Part shown: piece after piece, positions 27,081-36,515 of the stretch
How positions within the stretch are numbered: the first letter of the stretch is position 1
Layout of the letters: every line of letters starts with the position of its first letter
From: Aphis gossypii
Taxonomy: Eukaryota; Arthropoda; Insecta; Hemiptera; Aphididae
Reading direction: 5' to 3'
NCBI RefSeq assembly: GCF_020184175.1
Contig: NC_065531.1
Location: 64,992,806 to 65,056,805 of the forward strand
Length of the DNA stretch: 64,000 nucleotides
Notes under the pieces: model-generated
Told to the model about the DNA's origin: nothing
Databases searched by the model: none
The model's input: only the letters and a program-made list of their open reading frames with translations
Position numbers and translations under genes: made by a program

Positions 27081-28740
27081 CTTGCGCAAAATCTAAGGAA
27101 TGGAGGTACAATTTTTTTTTTTTTAAACACGTTAACATCAAGTTATGAGTACAATTTTTATAATTGGAAAATTTCAAATAAGACTTCTGAAACAAGACAT
27201 ATATTATTTCGTATGATATATAATGTGTTGTGGGTGCGAATAGTACAGTCATATAAAGTGTGGGAACGGAAAAATTGCATTAAAAAAGAAATAAAGTTTA
27301 TACCCCGTAGGTATAAGTATATTATATATATATATATTATAGTGATGTGTATTTTTATTGTCGCTTTAAAAGTTAACTGAATAAAATTACGTGTAAATTA
27401 TTGTAAAAAAATGTTTTTTCTCTGCGTGGGAATATAATTTAGTCTTAATTAAGATATATTTAATTGAAAAATATTTATATACAAAAAAAAAAAAAAACAT
27501 TATTTATGCGATTTAACAACTTTTTATTATTATTATCATTTTTTATAGACATTATAATTACCGGTTGGCTTAGCTACCTTTAAATATTATACAAATGATA
27601 CATTTTAACACGGTTTCAAGAAGTTGAATAATATATTACTGCAGCGGCGGATGATATTGAGAAAGTACATTGCTTATCTGACGCGTTAAATTGCGTAAAT
27701 TTTAGTATTATATATGATTGTGATGGTTACATATTATAGAATACGTGGATGAAATCTACTCACCTTAACGTGGTTTTACCTGGAATATATTATTTGAATT
27801 AGATACTATAACTTCTTTGTTATAACAAATAATTATTTTAATATATTATGACACCGGTAATGCTACAATTTAGGTTGAAAAAATAGTTTTTTTTTTTAAT
27901 TTAATAAAATACAATTTGTAATCGTGATATAAACAATGTTTTTTTCATTATTGCTTGAAACGATTATTTTTAATGATTTTTTTTTTTTTAATTATTAAAA
28001 ATGAATTGATTAAAACATTATACATTTAAAAAATAAAGTTCTTAAAAATAAAAAAATGCAAGTTGAACATAATTGAACTAATAGCGTAGTAATTCGTCTA
28101 TTGTACAAAAGTAAAGTAATATAAAATATAAACTGCTACTTATTTTTGTGTTAGATTGTTTTAGTGAATGTTTAGTGGCTGATGAATTCGATTAGTTTTT
28201 CAACGTCAGTGCTGTTACATTTTATGTGTTGTATTGTTGTGCTATATTTTGTTGTTAACTTCCTGAAGGCTGTGCTTGCTATAGAGTTAAAAATACCATT
28301 TTGGTATTTTTTTTTTAATTTAAAAATAAATTATGCATCCACATTGTATCCATCATAATATTATGTTGTTCATACTATTTTTAATTTTGTGCTATAATAT
28401 CATTCAAACGTATTTGTTAAAGCCACATAAAATGTTTTTTTTTTCAATTTGTTCAATAACTTATACAAATATGAATTGATAACGATTTTATACAAATTTT
28501 GATATTCTATAGTTATTATAAAACAAATGTGTGACTACATATATCGCATTTTTAAATTATAATCAAATAATCAGTTTAGGAGTATGCTTAACCATAAAAC
28601 ACGAAACAAATTTAAAATGTATTTAAAATTTAAATAATATAGCCTATGCACAAAGCGTGCTACTATGTTGATGTTCATTATTATACATATCTAGATAAAG
28701 ATAACACATTCAAAATTACAATCCATTATCATATGTTCAC
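27081..28740. other. AT-rich non-coding stretch
   Basis: Many T/A homopolymers of 9-14 bases. The 122-codon frame at 27012-27380 is AT-driven, with Y/I/F-rich residues and a terminal hydrophobic run encoded by TATATA DNA. I do not support it as a gene. Confidence 0.5.
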
Positions 28741-28744
28741 TGTC

Positions 28745-29073
28745 TGATAAATATTTAAGGAAAATGTTTCTATGTCAAATAAAACAGCGTCATTCAATAC
28801 AAAACGCTTATAATTATTTATTAATTAAAAGTTGACATACGTATTTTATTGGAAAGAAAATTTTATTGAAAATTTAGAATAATATTCTCAATCATAAAAT
28901 TCTTAAATCTGTAAAATTTATATCACTACAGTATATTCTTTAGTGGATTATAAGAATTAGACAATTTGAAAATAAAGTCTTTTATAACGTTTAAAAATTG
29001 TTAAAAAAAAGATTTTGAATATAATATTCATAGTTAAATGAAAAAATGGGAGTGAACAAAGTAAATCACCCTA
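28745..29073 (-). mobile_element. MITE-like element copy D, degraded
   Basis: The right end reads AAATGGGAGTGAACAAAG, then TAAATCACCCTA (29062-29073). This is the reverse complement of the GGTGATT-type ends of the other copies and mirrors the CTCACTCCCATTT just inside the 18239 end. The left limit is approximate because no matching inverted end was seen. No coding capacity. Confidence 0.45.
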
Positions 29074-29092
29074 TGTTATATATAAGTAACAA

Positions 29093-29275
29093 ATGTTACT
29101 TCGCTATCGGACTGCAAAAAAGGTGTACCGATTTGTGTATCCAAATACCACTTGTAACAAAAACATCGTAAGTTTTATTTTTTTGGACGGGGTAAAACGG
29201 TGTAAAACGGAAGGTCCCAAATACTCAAGAGGGTTGAACCGGTTTTGTGTAGACTGTGGTGGGAATAATTTCTAA
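29093..29275 (+). other. Candidate small open frame, doubtful
   Basis: A 60-codon ATG frame just right of the MITE copy. The following ~200 bases are also less AT-rich than average but the frame is broken by stops. It carries a terminal CVDCGG motif and basic residues. No family recognised. It could be a fragment of an unrecognised element. Confidence 0.12.
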
Positions 29276-29868
29276 GGATGGGTTTAACGAAAAAAGTGCA
29301 CGGGTGGGGTGGCACAAAACGATGAAATATGGGTTTAACAAATTTGCTAAGCTCTACCGGTTCATGCGTATCGAAATGATTGGCACCTGAAAGGGGTGGA
29401 TGTGATCCACGAATTTTGTACGCAGCGGGTGCGTAATACGATCGAAGAGGCGGGTGGATAATTATAATATGAGCTCATCGTCTCCGATCGGATTTCACCT
29501 GCATGTATCTATCACCAGCACTGTATGGTATAAAAGTTATTACAATATGTATTGAGAGCCATTTTTCTCCAAAAAATAGATTCCGTTTTCCTTCACAAAA
29601 GAACAGGCGAGTTTTCATTCATCACCACATGACTACATGCCATGTATAAGTATTTAATATATATAATTATAATTTTTGCTGCTATAGTTATTATTAATTG
29701 ACAAAAGCATTTTACGATTTTTCTTTTGTTTTTATATTAGAAAATAATAGTATTTTACATTCTAACAGTTATTATTATTTAGATAATTAAGTAAAATGGA
29801 CAGTGGAAGTAAATGGTACCTCTTCATTGGAAAAAAATGGATATGGCTTAAATTTTATTATTTATAGG

Positions 29869-30062
29869 TTTTCAGTGTCATGAACAGTATGATAATAAAC
29901 ATTCAGCATAAACAACCAGCGAAATGTAACGTACTTGACACGTTCGGGGTGCCGCTTAAAAATAATATTAAAGTTCAGAACGATTCGCATAGTGTTAAAA
30001 ATATCTGCAGATCTGTATTGCGTCATTACAAACATAATGTCAAAAGTTCCTATCGATACTAA
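29869..30062 (+). other. Candidate exon-like open frame, doubtful
   Basis: An acceptor-like TTTATAG ends at 29868 and is followed by an open frame to a TAA at 30060-30062, with an internal ATG at 29880. The predicted ~64 residues are N/K/S/V-rich with a DTFGVPLKNN stretch and no known domain. No matching upstream donor or exon was identified. Confidence 0.15.
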
Positions 30063-30064
30063 TG

Positions 30065-30360
30065 CTGATAAAAAATGAATTTAATGTCAAAAGTTACAAA
30101 ATAAGTTTTTCACAAATCATCGTATACTTAAAGTTTTTAAGAAAATTCCTACAAATTATGTATGAGCTGTTTTTATGAAAATACTTAAAGTTTAAAAGAT
30201 ATTTTTGAAAATCCTTATTGGTGATCTTTGACCACTCATACATTTTTTTTAGTAATACTAGGATCGACTCATTTATAATTATGACTTAAGGGTATATGTA
30301 ACGATTTTCAACTCTATGCCAATTATCCTAAAATAAATTATTATTATTTTTTTTTTAATA
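30065..30360. other. AT-rich non-coding stretch
   Basis: No recognised feature. Confidence 0.5.
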
Positions 30361-31560
30361 TTTTAACTAGACTAGTAAAGTACGAGTATACCGTCGCGCG
30401 ACGGAGATCGAATCTGCGTGACTCGTCTAATTTGTATCGGACTAACGATCCGACGGTCCGACAAACAACTATTCAATTACTGGTACATACCTATATACAT
30501 ATTATTATAGTCTTGTTTAAACACGCACTCGTGTAGTATAATATTATATAATATTATTAATAATGTATGCCTCCCGCGATGACTGTTCTTTTCTTCGTAC
30601 ATCACCGATAATAATATGGCACGACCCCGCGGGCGACGTGAAAAATGAACGCTGCGTATGTACGACAGCCGCTTAGGTACACAATATAATATTATTTTAT
30701 TATACAGTTATACTATATGTTTACTACAACACGCGAACGATATGACATCTAACCCGGTGACGGGTGTTCGGACGTGAAAATATTATTATATTAGTCGCGA
30801 CGGTCACAACGTTGAAATTCATAAATTAAAACGAAGAAGAAATGTATAAAGACCTTCGAAAATAATAATAATAATAATAATGATTCCATTGCCGCGTATC
30901 CCGCCGCAGCAGCGTCTGCGAGGCCTGCAGACTCGGGGGTAATGACGCGTGACAATCATTAGGCGGACGATGACGACGACGGTATCTCTAAATCGTATAT
31001 AATCATATAATAATAATATATATATGTATACGTATAGTGAGAAAATATAAATAAGAGAATTTCTTTTTTTTTCTGGTCGTGCGCACGGGGGTCGAATTAT
31101 TTTGAAGGGTCTTCGGTAAATCGTGTGAACGAGAATCGTACTCGCACTCGCACGCACACATACACACATAACGACCACGCCGAACACGTCGAGGGCCGCT
31201 AGAGCCTTACTGTCCCGACGCCGCGATGTCTCGACTAACAAACTTACCGACCCTCGTAGCCGAATATTTTAACACGGGGTGATTTTATTTATTTTAATAT
31301 TTCATTGCCCGGATCGCGAATAATCGTCGTCGAATTTTTTACGATCAATTTGACGCCACGACGAGGGACCATGCGGACGTGAATTCGTTTACTATGTATG
31401 TGTGTGTGTGTGTGTGTGTGTATGTGTGCGCACTGCACGAAATCGCTTATTCGTGTCGTCGCCATTAAATAATGTTTATTTCGGCACGACCATAAATAAT
31501 AAATTCGAAACAACCACTTGATTAATCGCTATAATAGGCTCCGCGAATGAGTGCAGAGAT
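30361..31560. other. GC/CpG-richer block
   Basis: A long CG-rich island with runs of ACGACGACGG-type words (30965-30985) and CGCACTCGCACGCACAC near 31145. The 140-codon minus frame at 30819-31241 includes a stretch of isoleucines encoded by a (AAT)n tract, so it looks like a chance frame. The block may be regulatory or contain 5' exons. Confidence 0.4.
31399..31420. repeat. (TG)11 microsatellite
   Basis: Eleven perfect TG units followed by TATGTGTG. A second CA-rich tract lies at 36793-36829. Confidence 0.95.
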
Positions 31561-31628
31561 TTTAAATAGATTCGTATCCCGAACGAATGACCGCATATAA
31601 AAGCATTATAATACGAACCGAACCCATT

Positions 31629-32014
31629 CCGGGAGATTCATAAAATGTCAAAACATCCATTATCCCAAAAACTATTTATTGTTTAAGAAAATATTTTTAT
31701 TGTACGTAATTTCGAGAAGTTAGAAAACGATTTCTTTGAAACAACAATATTTTTATCGTAATAATTGTTTTAATTATTTTATTGTTCTATGTCAACGTAA
31801 GTTTTTATCGAATCTTAGATAAGTTGTTAACGATTTACGAGATAAGATGAGTAGAGTTATACACTGAGATATTTCCCGAAATATAGGTTTATTGCTCCAC
31901 TCATATAAACTTTAAATACTTGCAGGTAAGTCATAATTAATAAACTATTTAAAATATATACTATATGGTTCAAAAAAATAAAAAATTATAAAAATATAAT
32001 TTTTCAATGACTAT
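31629..32014 (+). mobile_element. MITE-like copy B, left part (split by the piggyBac element)
   Basis: The left end GGGAGATTCA (31631-31640) is a variant of the GGTGATTCA end. A palindromic core follows at 31845-31925: GATGAGTAGAG on one side and CTCCACTCATATAAACTTTA plus AATACTT on the other. The core's right arm is nearly identical to 58386-58412. Beyond the core, TTCAAAAAAATAAAAAATTA (31969-31988) resembles 58475-58500 of copy C. The element then stops at the piggyBac end, and a plausible continuation is found on the other side from 35284. Confidence 0.5.
32011..32014. repeat. Possible target-site duplication CTAT, left
   Basis: CTAT directly precedes the left terminal inverted repeat, and CTAT directly follows the right one (35280-35283). 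piggyBac elements normally duplicate TTAA, and no TTAA is seen within about 50 bases outside either end. A chance match of four bases cannot be excluded. Confidence 0.45.
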
Positions 32015-32029
32015 CTCTTTGAAGCATGG
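32015..32029 (+). repeat. Left terminal inverted repeat of the piggyBac element
   Basis: CTCTTTGAAGCATGG, pairing with the right end at 35265-35279 with one mismatch. Its last six bases overlap the first subterminal 27-base repeat. Many piggyBac ends begin CCC; here the outer bases are CTC, a deviation. Confidence 0.75.
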
Positions 32030-32050
32030 TGGTAAGTTGTATTGACCACC
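32024..32050 (+). repeat. Subterminal quasi-palindrome, unit 1
   Basis: Form GCATGGTGGT - 11 bases - ACCACC. The outer GGTGGT/ACCACC arms are inverted copies. It overlaps the terminal repeat. Probable transposase-binding or folding site by position (inference). Confidence 0.75.
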
Positions 32051-32067
32051 TATTTTTTTAAATTTTT

Positions 32068-32094
32068 GCATGGTGGTCATGACTACTAACCACC
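32068..32094 (+). repeat. Subterminal quasi-palindrome, unit 2
   Basis: GCATGGTGGT, 11 different bases, ACCACC: the same 27-base length as unit 1 with an unrelated centre. The fixed spacing with a variable core suggests selection on the arms. Confidence 0.75.
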
Positions 32095-32121
32095 TCAATG
32101 AAATAATTTTATCTTGTTCAC

Positions 32122-32148
32122 GCATAGTGGTTAATGGAATCTACCACC
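32122..32148 (+). repeat. Subterminal quasi-palindrome, unit 3
   Basis: GCATAGTGGT, 11 bases, ACCACC, one change from units 1 and 2 in the left arm. Confidence 0.7.
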
Positions 32149-32394
32149 TCAAACGGTTAGTAAATATACTAACATTTTTATTTATAAATAGTTGTATTTT
32201 CCCAACTGTTTACATTTTGTGTCATAGCGTACAATACACGGTATTGCAGATGTTTATCTTTATCGTCACCGATGTATAAATTAAAAATACAATTTTTGTT
32301 TGTAACATCTTTGGTATATGTATTGATAAGTATATTTTTCATTCATATCAGTTTCTATCGCCTAGCAACAATCATTGGCATAAAAGTTAATACT

Positions 32395-32421
32395 TTGTAG
32401 TGGTATCCAGCAATAACCACC
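32395..32421 (+). repeat. Subterminal quasi-palindrome, unit 4 (diverged)
   Basis: Contains GTAGTGGT, 11 bases, ACCACC. The GTGGT-N11-ACCACC geometry is kept although the leading GCAT is altered. It lies about 105 bases upstream of the transposase ATG, so it may also sit in the promoter. Confidence 0.55.
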
Positions 32422-32462
32422 ATTCAAAATAATATGCACATTATTGATAACTGATAAGCATT

Positions 32463-32470
32463 TATAAATA
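32463..32470 (+). promoter_or_regulatory. Candidate TATA box of the transposase gene
   Basis: TATAAATA, 55 bases upstream of the transposase ATG, would give a short leader of roughly 25-30 bases. In such AT-rich DNA a chance match is quite likely. Confidence 0.35.
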
Positions 32471-32525
32471 TTTAAAAATCATTATTTCGCTTTGAAGTTT
32501 GAATCATATTCTTAAAATTTCAAAA

Positions 32526-34727
32526 ATGTCGCGTCATACAAGATTGTCACAAAAAGATGTAGTTCAATATCTTGAAGAAGATTTTCCTTCAGGTTCTGAA
32601 CTAGAATCAGATGCCGATGACACTGACGAGGATCCAGATTATGAAAAGGAATTTGTTTTCAATTCTTCGGACAGCGAATCTGAAGATTTAAATAATATGA
32701 ATGATATTGTTTTACCACCAAACTCATTAGAAACTTCTGTATTTTCAACATCAACGTAAGTTTGCGAAATATAATATTATAAATGGTACTGAAACTTATT
32801 TTCTTAGGACACCATCTAGGAATAGACCAAATACTCGTAACTCTGTAACATCTGTCCATTATGAACAGCTTCAAGAAAGTTTGGAATTTGTGTCTCCAAC
32901 TCATTCGTAAGTATACATAATATATAAACAATATAACAAAATTGTGGTGATATTTCATATTAAAATTATTAGTATTATTATTTTGTTAATATTTTTATTT
33001 ATTTCCACAGAAATGTATCAAGTCAAGTATCAATTGCTTCACCATTAAATTTAAATATAATCTCACCATCACCTTCAACTTCAACAGTTCAATACAATAT
33101 ACAGAATATAGTAATTCCTAACCAACCTCTACAAGTGCCTACTTGGTCTAAAACTGTTTCTATGTTTGAAGAAGATGCATTTAATGAAAATAATGTCGGA
33201 GTTACAGAATACATAACAAGTATGTCAGATATTACTCCAACAAATATATTTTTAAAACTATTTCCTGAGTCTCTTCTTGAACATATTTCATTTCATACAA
33301 ATTTGTATGCAACCCAACTTGGAAAACCGTACACACCTACTACACCAAATGAAATAAAACATTTTTTTGCAATTAATATGTTTATGTCATTGAAAAAACT
33401 TCCTAGCTACAGAGACTACTGGTCAAGTGCCACTGATTTCCATGATAGTTTTATTTCTAAGCTAATGCCAGTGAATAGATTTGGGTGGATTCTTTCACAT
33501 TTACATTTTAATGACAACTCTTTAAAACCAAAAAGAGGAGAAGTAGACTATGATAAATTATATAAAATTAGGCCACTTTTAAATTGTTTGAGTGAAACAT
33601 TTAAAAAATCATATCGTCCACATCAAAAATTAGCTGTAGATGAAAGTATGGTAAAATTTAAAGGTAGGTGTTCCATGAAGCAATATATGCAAAATAAACC
33701 AATTAAGCGAGGCTATAAAATTTGGATGCTTTGCGATCAATCAAGTTATAACCTGAAATTTGAAATTTATACTGGAAAATGTAGTAGCAATGTAGTGGAA
33801 ACAGGTCTTGGAGCTAAAATAGTATTAAATTTAATGAATGAATTTGCTGGCAAAAATCATATAGTATACATGGATAATTATTTTAGTAGTTATAATTTAT
33901 ATGAAATTCTGAAACAAAATAATATTTATGCAGTAGGTACAGTAAATTCAAACAGGAAAAATTTACCAAAACTATCAGATGATAAAAAAATGATGAGAGG
34001 TGACTTTGACTGGAACACTAGTAATACAAATATCACAATGTGTAAATGGAGAGATAAAAGAAGTGTTCATTTACTTTCATCACGTTCATTACCTCAAGAA
34101 CCAATTTCAGTAAAAAGAAAACAAAAAGATGGAACAATTATAAACGTACCCTGTCCACAAGTATTAGTTGATTATAATAAAAACATGAATTATGTAGACA
34201 ATTTTGACAGATTAAAAGGAGATTATTCATTAGACAGAAAATCTATTAAGTGGTATATGCGGTTAGTGTTTCATTTTGTAGATTGTGCAATAACAAATGC
34301 ATTTATTATACATAGGGAACTACCTAATGTAGAACATTTTAAAAATAAAAATTTCAAAAGAAATATTTACAATACACTTTTATCAGAACAATTAGTGGCG
34401 GTTTCCCAAAAATCCAAAAAAACATTATCTCAAGGAGGCCCTGCTACACGGAAGCCTTATATAAACCAAAGTATTAGATTACAAAGTTCCAGTCACCAAC
34501 CTCAAAGAACTACTTCTAGGCGTTGTGGTAATTGCAGTACTAAAAAAAACCCTGTAAGAAGCATTTGGGAGTGCTCAGTATGCAAAGTAAGTTTGTGCAT
34601 GAAAAAGTCAAAAAACTGTTTTCAAGAATTTCATTTAGCAAAAGGTAAGCTGGTAATAGTTTACTCAATTGTTTATTGTGTTTTATGTTATTCTATAGAA
34701 AGATACATGTTCAGCTGCTTCCTATGA
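32526..34727 (+). CDS. piggyBac-like transposase (four coding exons)
   Basis: Catalyses cut-and-paste movement of the surrounding element in the nucleus. Proposed exons are 32526-32755, 32808-32906, 33011-34644 and 34699-34727. All introns are GT-AG and short (52, 104 and 54 bases), and the joins keep frame, giving about 663 residues. ATG 32526 opens MSRHTRLSQKDV, followed by an acidic segment (residues 18-60) and a Ser/Thr-rich linker. The DDE/D domain shows AVDESMVKFKGR (D320), YMDNYFSS (D398) and MNYVDNFDRLKGDY (D506, D509), corresponding to the conserved catalytic aspartates of the family. The C-terminus has a zinc-binding-type cluster: C615, C618, C631, C634, C639, C646 and H651. The length is at the long end for the family. 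No stops or frameshifts are seen, so it may encode active enzyme. The last intron is optional: reading through it also stays open. Alternatively it could be host-domesticated, but the intact ends argue against that. Confidence 0.93.
32756..32807 (+). other. Transposase intron 1
   Basis: Begins GTAAGT and ends TTCTTAG. Without removal the frame stops at once (ACG TAA). Removal joins AC to G and continues in frame with TPSRNRPNTRN. Confidence 0.8.
32907..33010 (+). other. Transposase intron 2
   Basis: Begins GTAAGTATAC and ends in a T-rich tract with TTTCCACAG. Splicing joins SPTHS to NVSSQVS in the frame of the catalytic exon. The unspliced sequence has a stop (TCG TAA). Confidence 0.8.
34645..34698 (+). 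other. Transposase intron 3, possibly retained
   Basis: GTAAGC to TTCTATAG, 54 bases, a multiple of three with no in-frame stop. Splicing gives FHLAKERYMFSCFL at the C-terminus; retention inserts 18 mostly hydrophobic residues just after the Cys/His cluster. Removal is favoured because the insert (Val/Tyr/Cys/Ile-rich) is unlike the rest of the protein and its size matches intron 1. Confidence 0.6.
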
Positions 34728-34742
34728 CATATAAATTATTTC

Positions 34743-34748
34743 AATAAA
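34743..34748 (+). terminator. Candidate polyadenylation signal, proximal
   Basis: AATAAA, 15 bases past the stop codon. A second AATAAA lies at 35035-35040. Either could end the transposase mRNA; the distal one gives a 3' UTR of about 330 bases. Confidence 0.4.
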
Positions 34749-35034
34749 TAATATATATGTATTATGTGGTAATTATTTAATTTGATCAATGTTATGCTTT
34801 TTGTGTTGTTTTGTGCTTTGCTACTAAATTGATATGCTTATGTATTGAATATAATATATTTTTGCAACTTTTTATAACATAATAATTGTTTTTATTAATT
34901 TATTTAAAATATGAATTTACATTTTCAGATGTTTGATTATTAATTGGTTATTCAAGTACCTATCCAACAGAATTCATAAGTTGTTATTATCTATTTTATC
35001 TATATTATTATTTTTATTTTATATTACGTTTGTT

Positions 35035-35040
35035 AATAAA
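35035..35040 (+). terminator. Candidate polyadenylation signal, distal
   Basis: AATAAA followed by AAGAAGTTTGAG. It lies upstream of the right subterminal repeat and within the element. Confidence 0.4.
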
Positions 35041-35079
35041 GAAGTTTGAGTTATAAAAAAAAAATATGTTGTTTTGTAT

Positions 35080-35106
35080 GCATGGTGGTTAGTGTATGTA
35101 ACCACC
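35080..35106 (+). repeat. Subterminal quasi-palindrome, unit 5 (right side)
   Basis: GCATGGTGGT, 11 bases, ACCACC, identical in arms and spacing to left units 1 and 2 and in the same orientation. A degenerate copy overlaps the right terminus on the opposite strand (reverse complement GCACGGGTC ... ACTACC). Confidence 0.7.
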
Positions 35107-35264
35107 ACTAAAACTTAAATAACTTTGTAAGTAAATTAAATTTTACTAAAATTGTGGTACATATATCATTTATTGACCCATTACTATAAGGTTTTTACAA
35201 AATTTTGAACTTTTTTTTTTTAAAAAGTTTCTGTGCATTTAGGTAGTGAATATTTAGTTTTGAC

Positions 35265-35279
35265 CCGTGCTTCAAAGAG
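35265..35279 (-). repeat. Right terminal inverted repeat of the piggyBac element
   Basis: CCGTGCTTCAAAGAG, the inverse of the left end with one mismatch. It is followed directly by CTAT (35280-35283), repeating the four bases found before the left end. Confidence 0.75.
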
Positions 35280-35283
35280 CTAT

Positions 35284-35480
35284 TACATTATAATGACAAA
35301 CGCTTTTATGATTAAAATATTTTTAAAAACTTAATATTTTAATTAAAATAATGAGTGTCTTGTATTAAATAAGTTAGCCAGGGTAGTATAATCTGTTATA
35401 TTCTCCGATTTTATAGTTAGGTATTACATTTTCACATTTTCACGAGAAATTTTTTTTCTTCTTGTTATCAGTCATACTTA
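35284..35480 (+). mobile_element. MITE-like copy B, right part
   Basis: Just right of the piggyBac element, a stretch with AAATATTTTTAAAAACTTAA, then ATTTTAATTAAAAT and GAGTGTCTTG, follows the same order as 58505-58565 of copy C (ATATTTTCAAAAACATTA, ATTTTCTGAAAAT, GAGTGTTTTCC). This suggests it is the other half of the MITE begun at 31629. The sequence is AT-rich and the match is by eye, so the end near 35480 is approximate. Confidence 0.4.
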
Positions 35481-36515
35481 ATAAGTATTACAGGCACATT
35501 ATTCTTTTTCTCACAACGGTAATCAATGGAAATAGGAAAAATAACACTGAATATCATAAAAAAGTAGATAGAGGTATTTTTATAAAATTGTTTATTCGAC
35601 GAATGTGAACAATATTGTTATTACAAAATGCGAATAAACGATTGCTTAAAAAAATTGAAAGCTCTTTATTTGAAATAAAAAAGGGTGAAAATTCCAACGG
35701 ACTGACCTTTGTGGAAGGTTAGTGCGATTTTTTAATGATTGCAATGTATTTAGTCAAAATAATTTCATTATAATCTTAAAATGGAATTCAACCCATTTGT
35801 TTTTAGATTGCATAATGCTATATTAAAATGTTTTATTTTACTCAATTTAATCACTTAATATCTTTCGATTTTCATCTTTCAAATATTTCATTTTTCTATT
35901 TTTAATATACTTGACGATTTAACACTATCTTTTGAATCGCAGTTTAATATTATCAATAATCACTCATATTAATTTAAGTAAGACTTATGGTCTAATAATT
36001 TTAATGTTTTGTGTGACGTATGATGACTTTGACAACATTGATTTAATGTTCTAACGTATGCACATAGAAACGTAAAAGGACACGTATATATATATACCTA
36101 TGTAAATAAAAAATGAACACACATAGTCATTTTAGAATCAATATAGTTATTCCACTACACTTCACTTTAAATCTAAATATTCTTTGTTTGTTTAAATAAG
36201 TGACGTAAATATATATATGTATATATATATATATATTATTACTTATGCATGAATATATATTTTTTGTTTTTTCGTTTGAATAGGAATATTTTAGATATAT
36301 TTAAAAAGAAAAGTGTTTTTTTTTTTTAACTTAGAGTATTAAAATGTAAATTATTCATATAACTGTTAATGCTACTACTTAGAGTGCACTCACGACAATA
36401 TAAAATTATGTTATTATAACATTGATGACGTCATATGTAAATATGAAATTCTTGATAAAATTTTACTCCTAAATATTATTATCTGTCAAACCTTCATGGA
36501 ATATGTGACCTTTTT
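35481..36515. other. AT-rich non-coding stretch
   Basis: A small hairpin at about 35700-35722 (ACTGACCTT, five-base loop, AAGGTTAGT, one mismatch) and a TA run at 36211-36237 are the only structured features seen. No gene. Confidence 0.5.

Larger units (their letters stand above)
32015..35279 (+). mobile_element. piggyBac-like DNA transposon, apparently complete
   Basis: A 3265-base element bounded by a 15-base terminal inverted repeat: CTCTTTGAAGCATGG at 32015-32029 and CCGTGCTTCAAAGAG at 35265-35279, 14 of 15 positions matching. It encloses a single transposase gene on the plus strand (32526-34727) with a ~510-base leader region and a ~550-base trailer. It also carries 27-base subterminal quasi-palindromes: four at the left (32024, 32068, 32122 and about 32395) and one at the right (35080). 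The outside flanks look like two halves of one older MITE, which supports these limits. The open frame and near-identical ends suggest a young, possibly still mobile copy. Confidence 0.8.

Noticed and set aside
27012..27380. 122-codon plus-strand open frame
   Set aside because: F/I/Y-rich, spans a poly(T) tract and a TA microsatellite. No domain.
30819..31241. 140-codon minus-strand open frame
   Set aside because: Terminal isoleucine run is encoded by (AAT)n, and the rest follows CA/CG simple words. No motif recognised.
32486..32497. CGCTTTGAAG, resembling the piggyBac terminal repeat, just upstream of the transposase ATG
   Set aside because: Only ten bases with a mismatch and not accompanied by the GTGGT-type repeat; probably chance.
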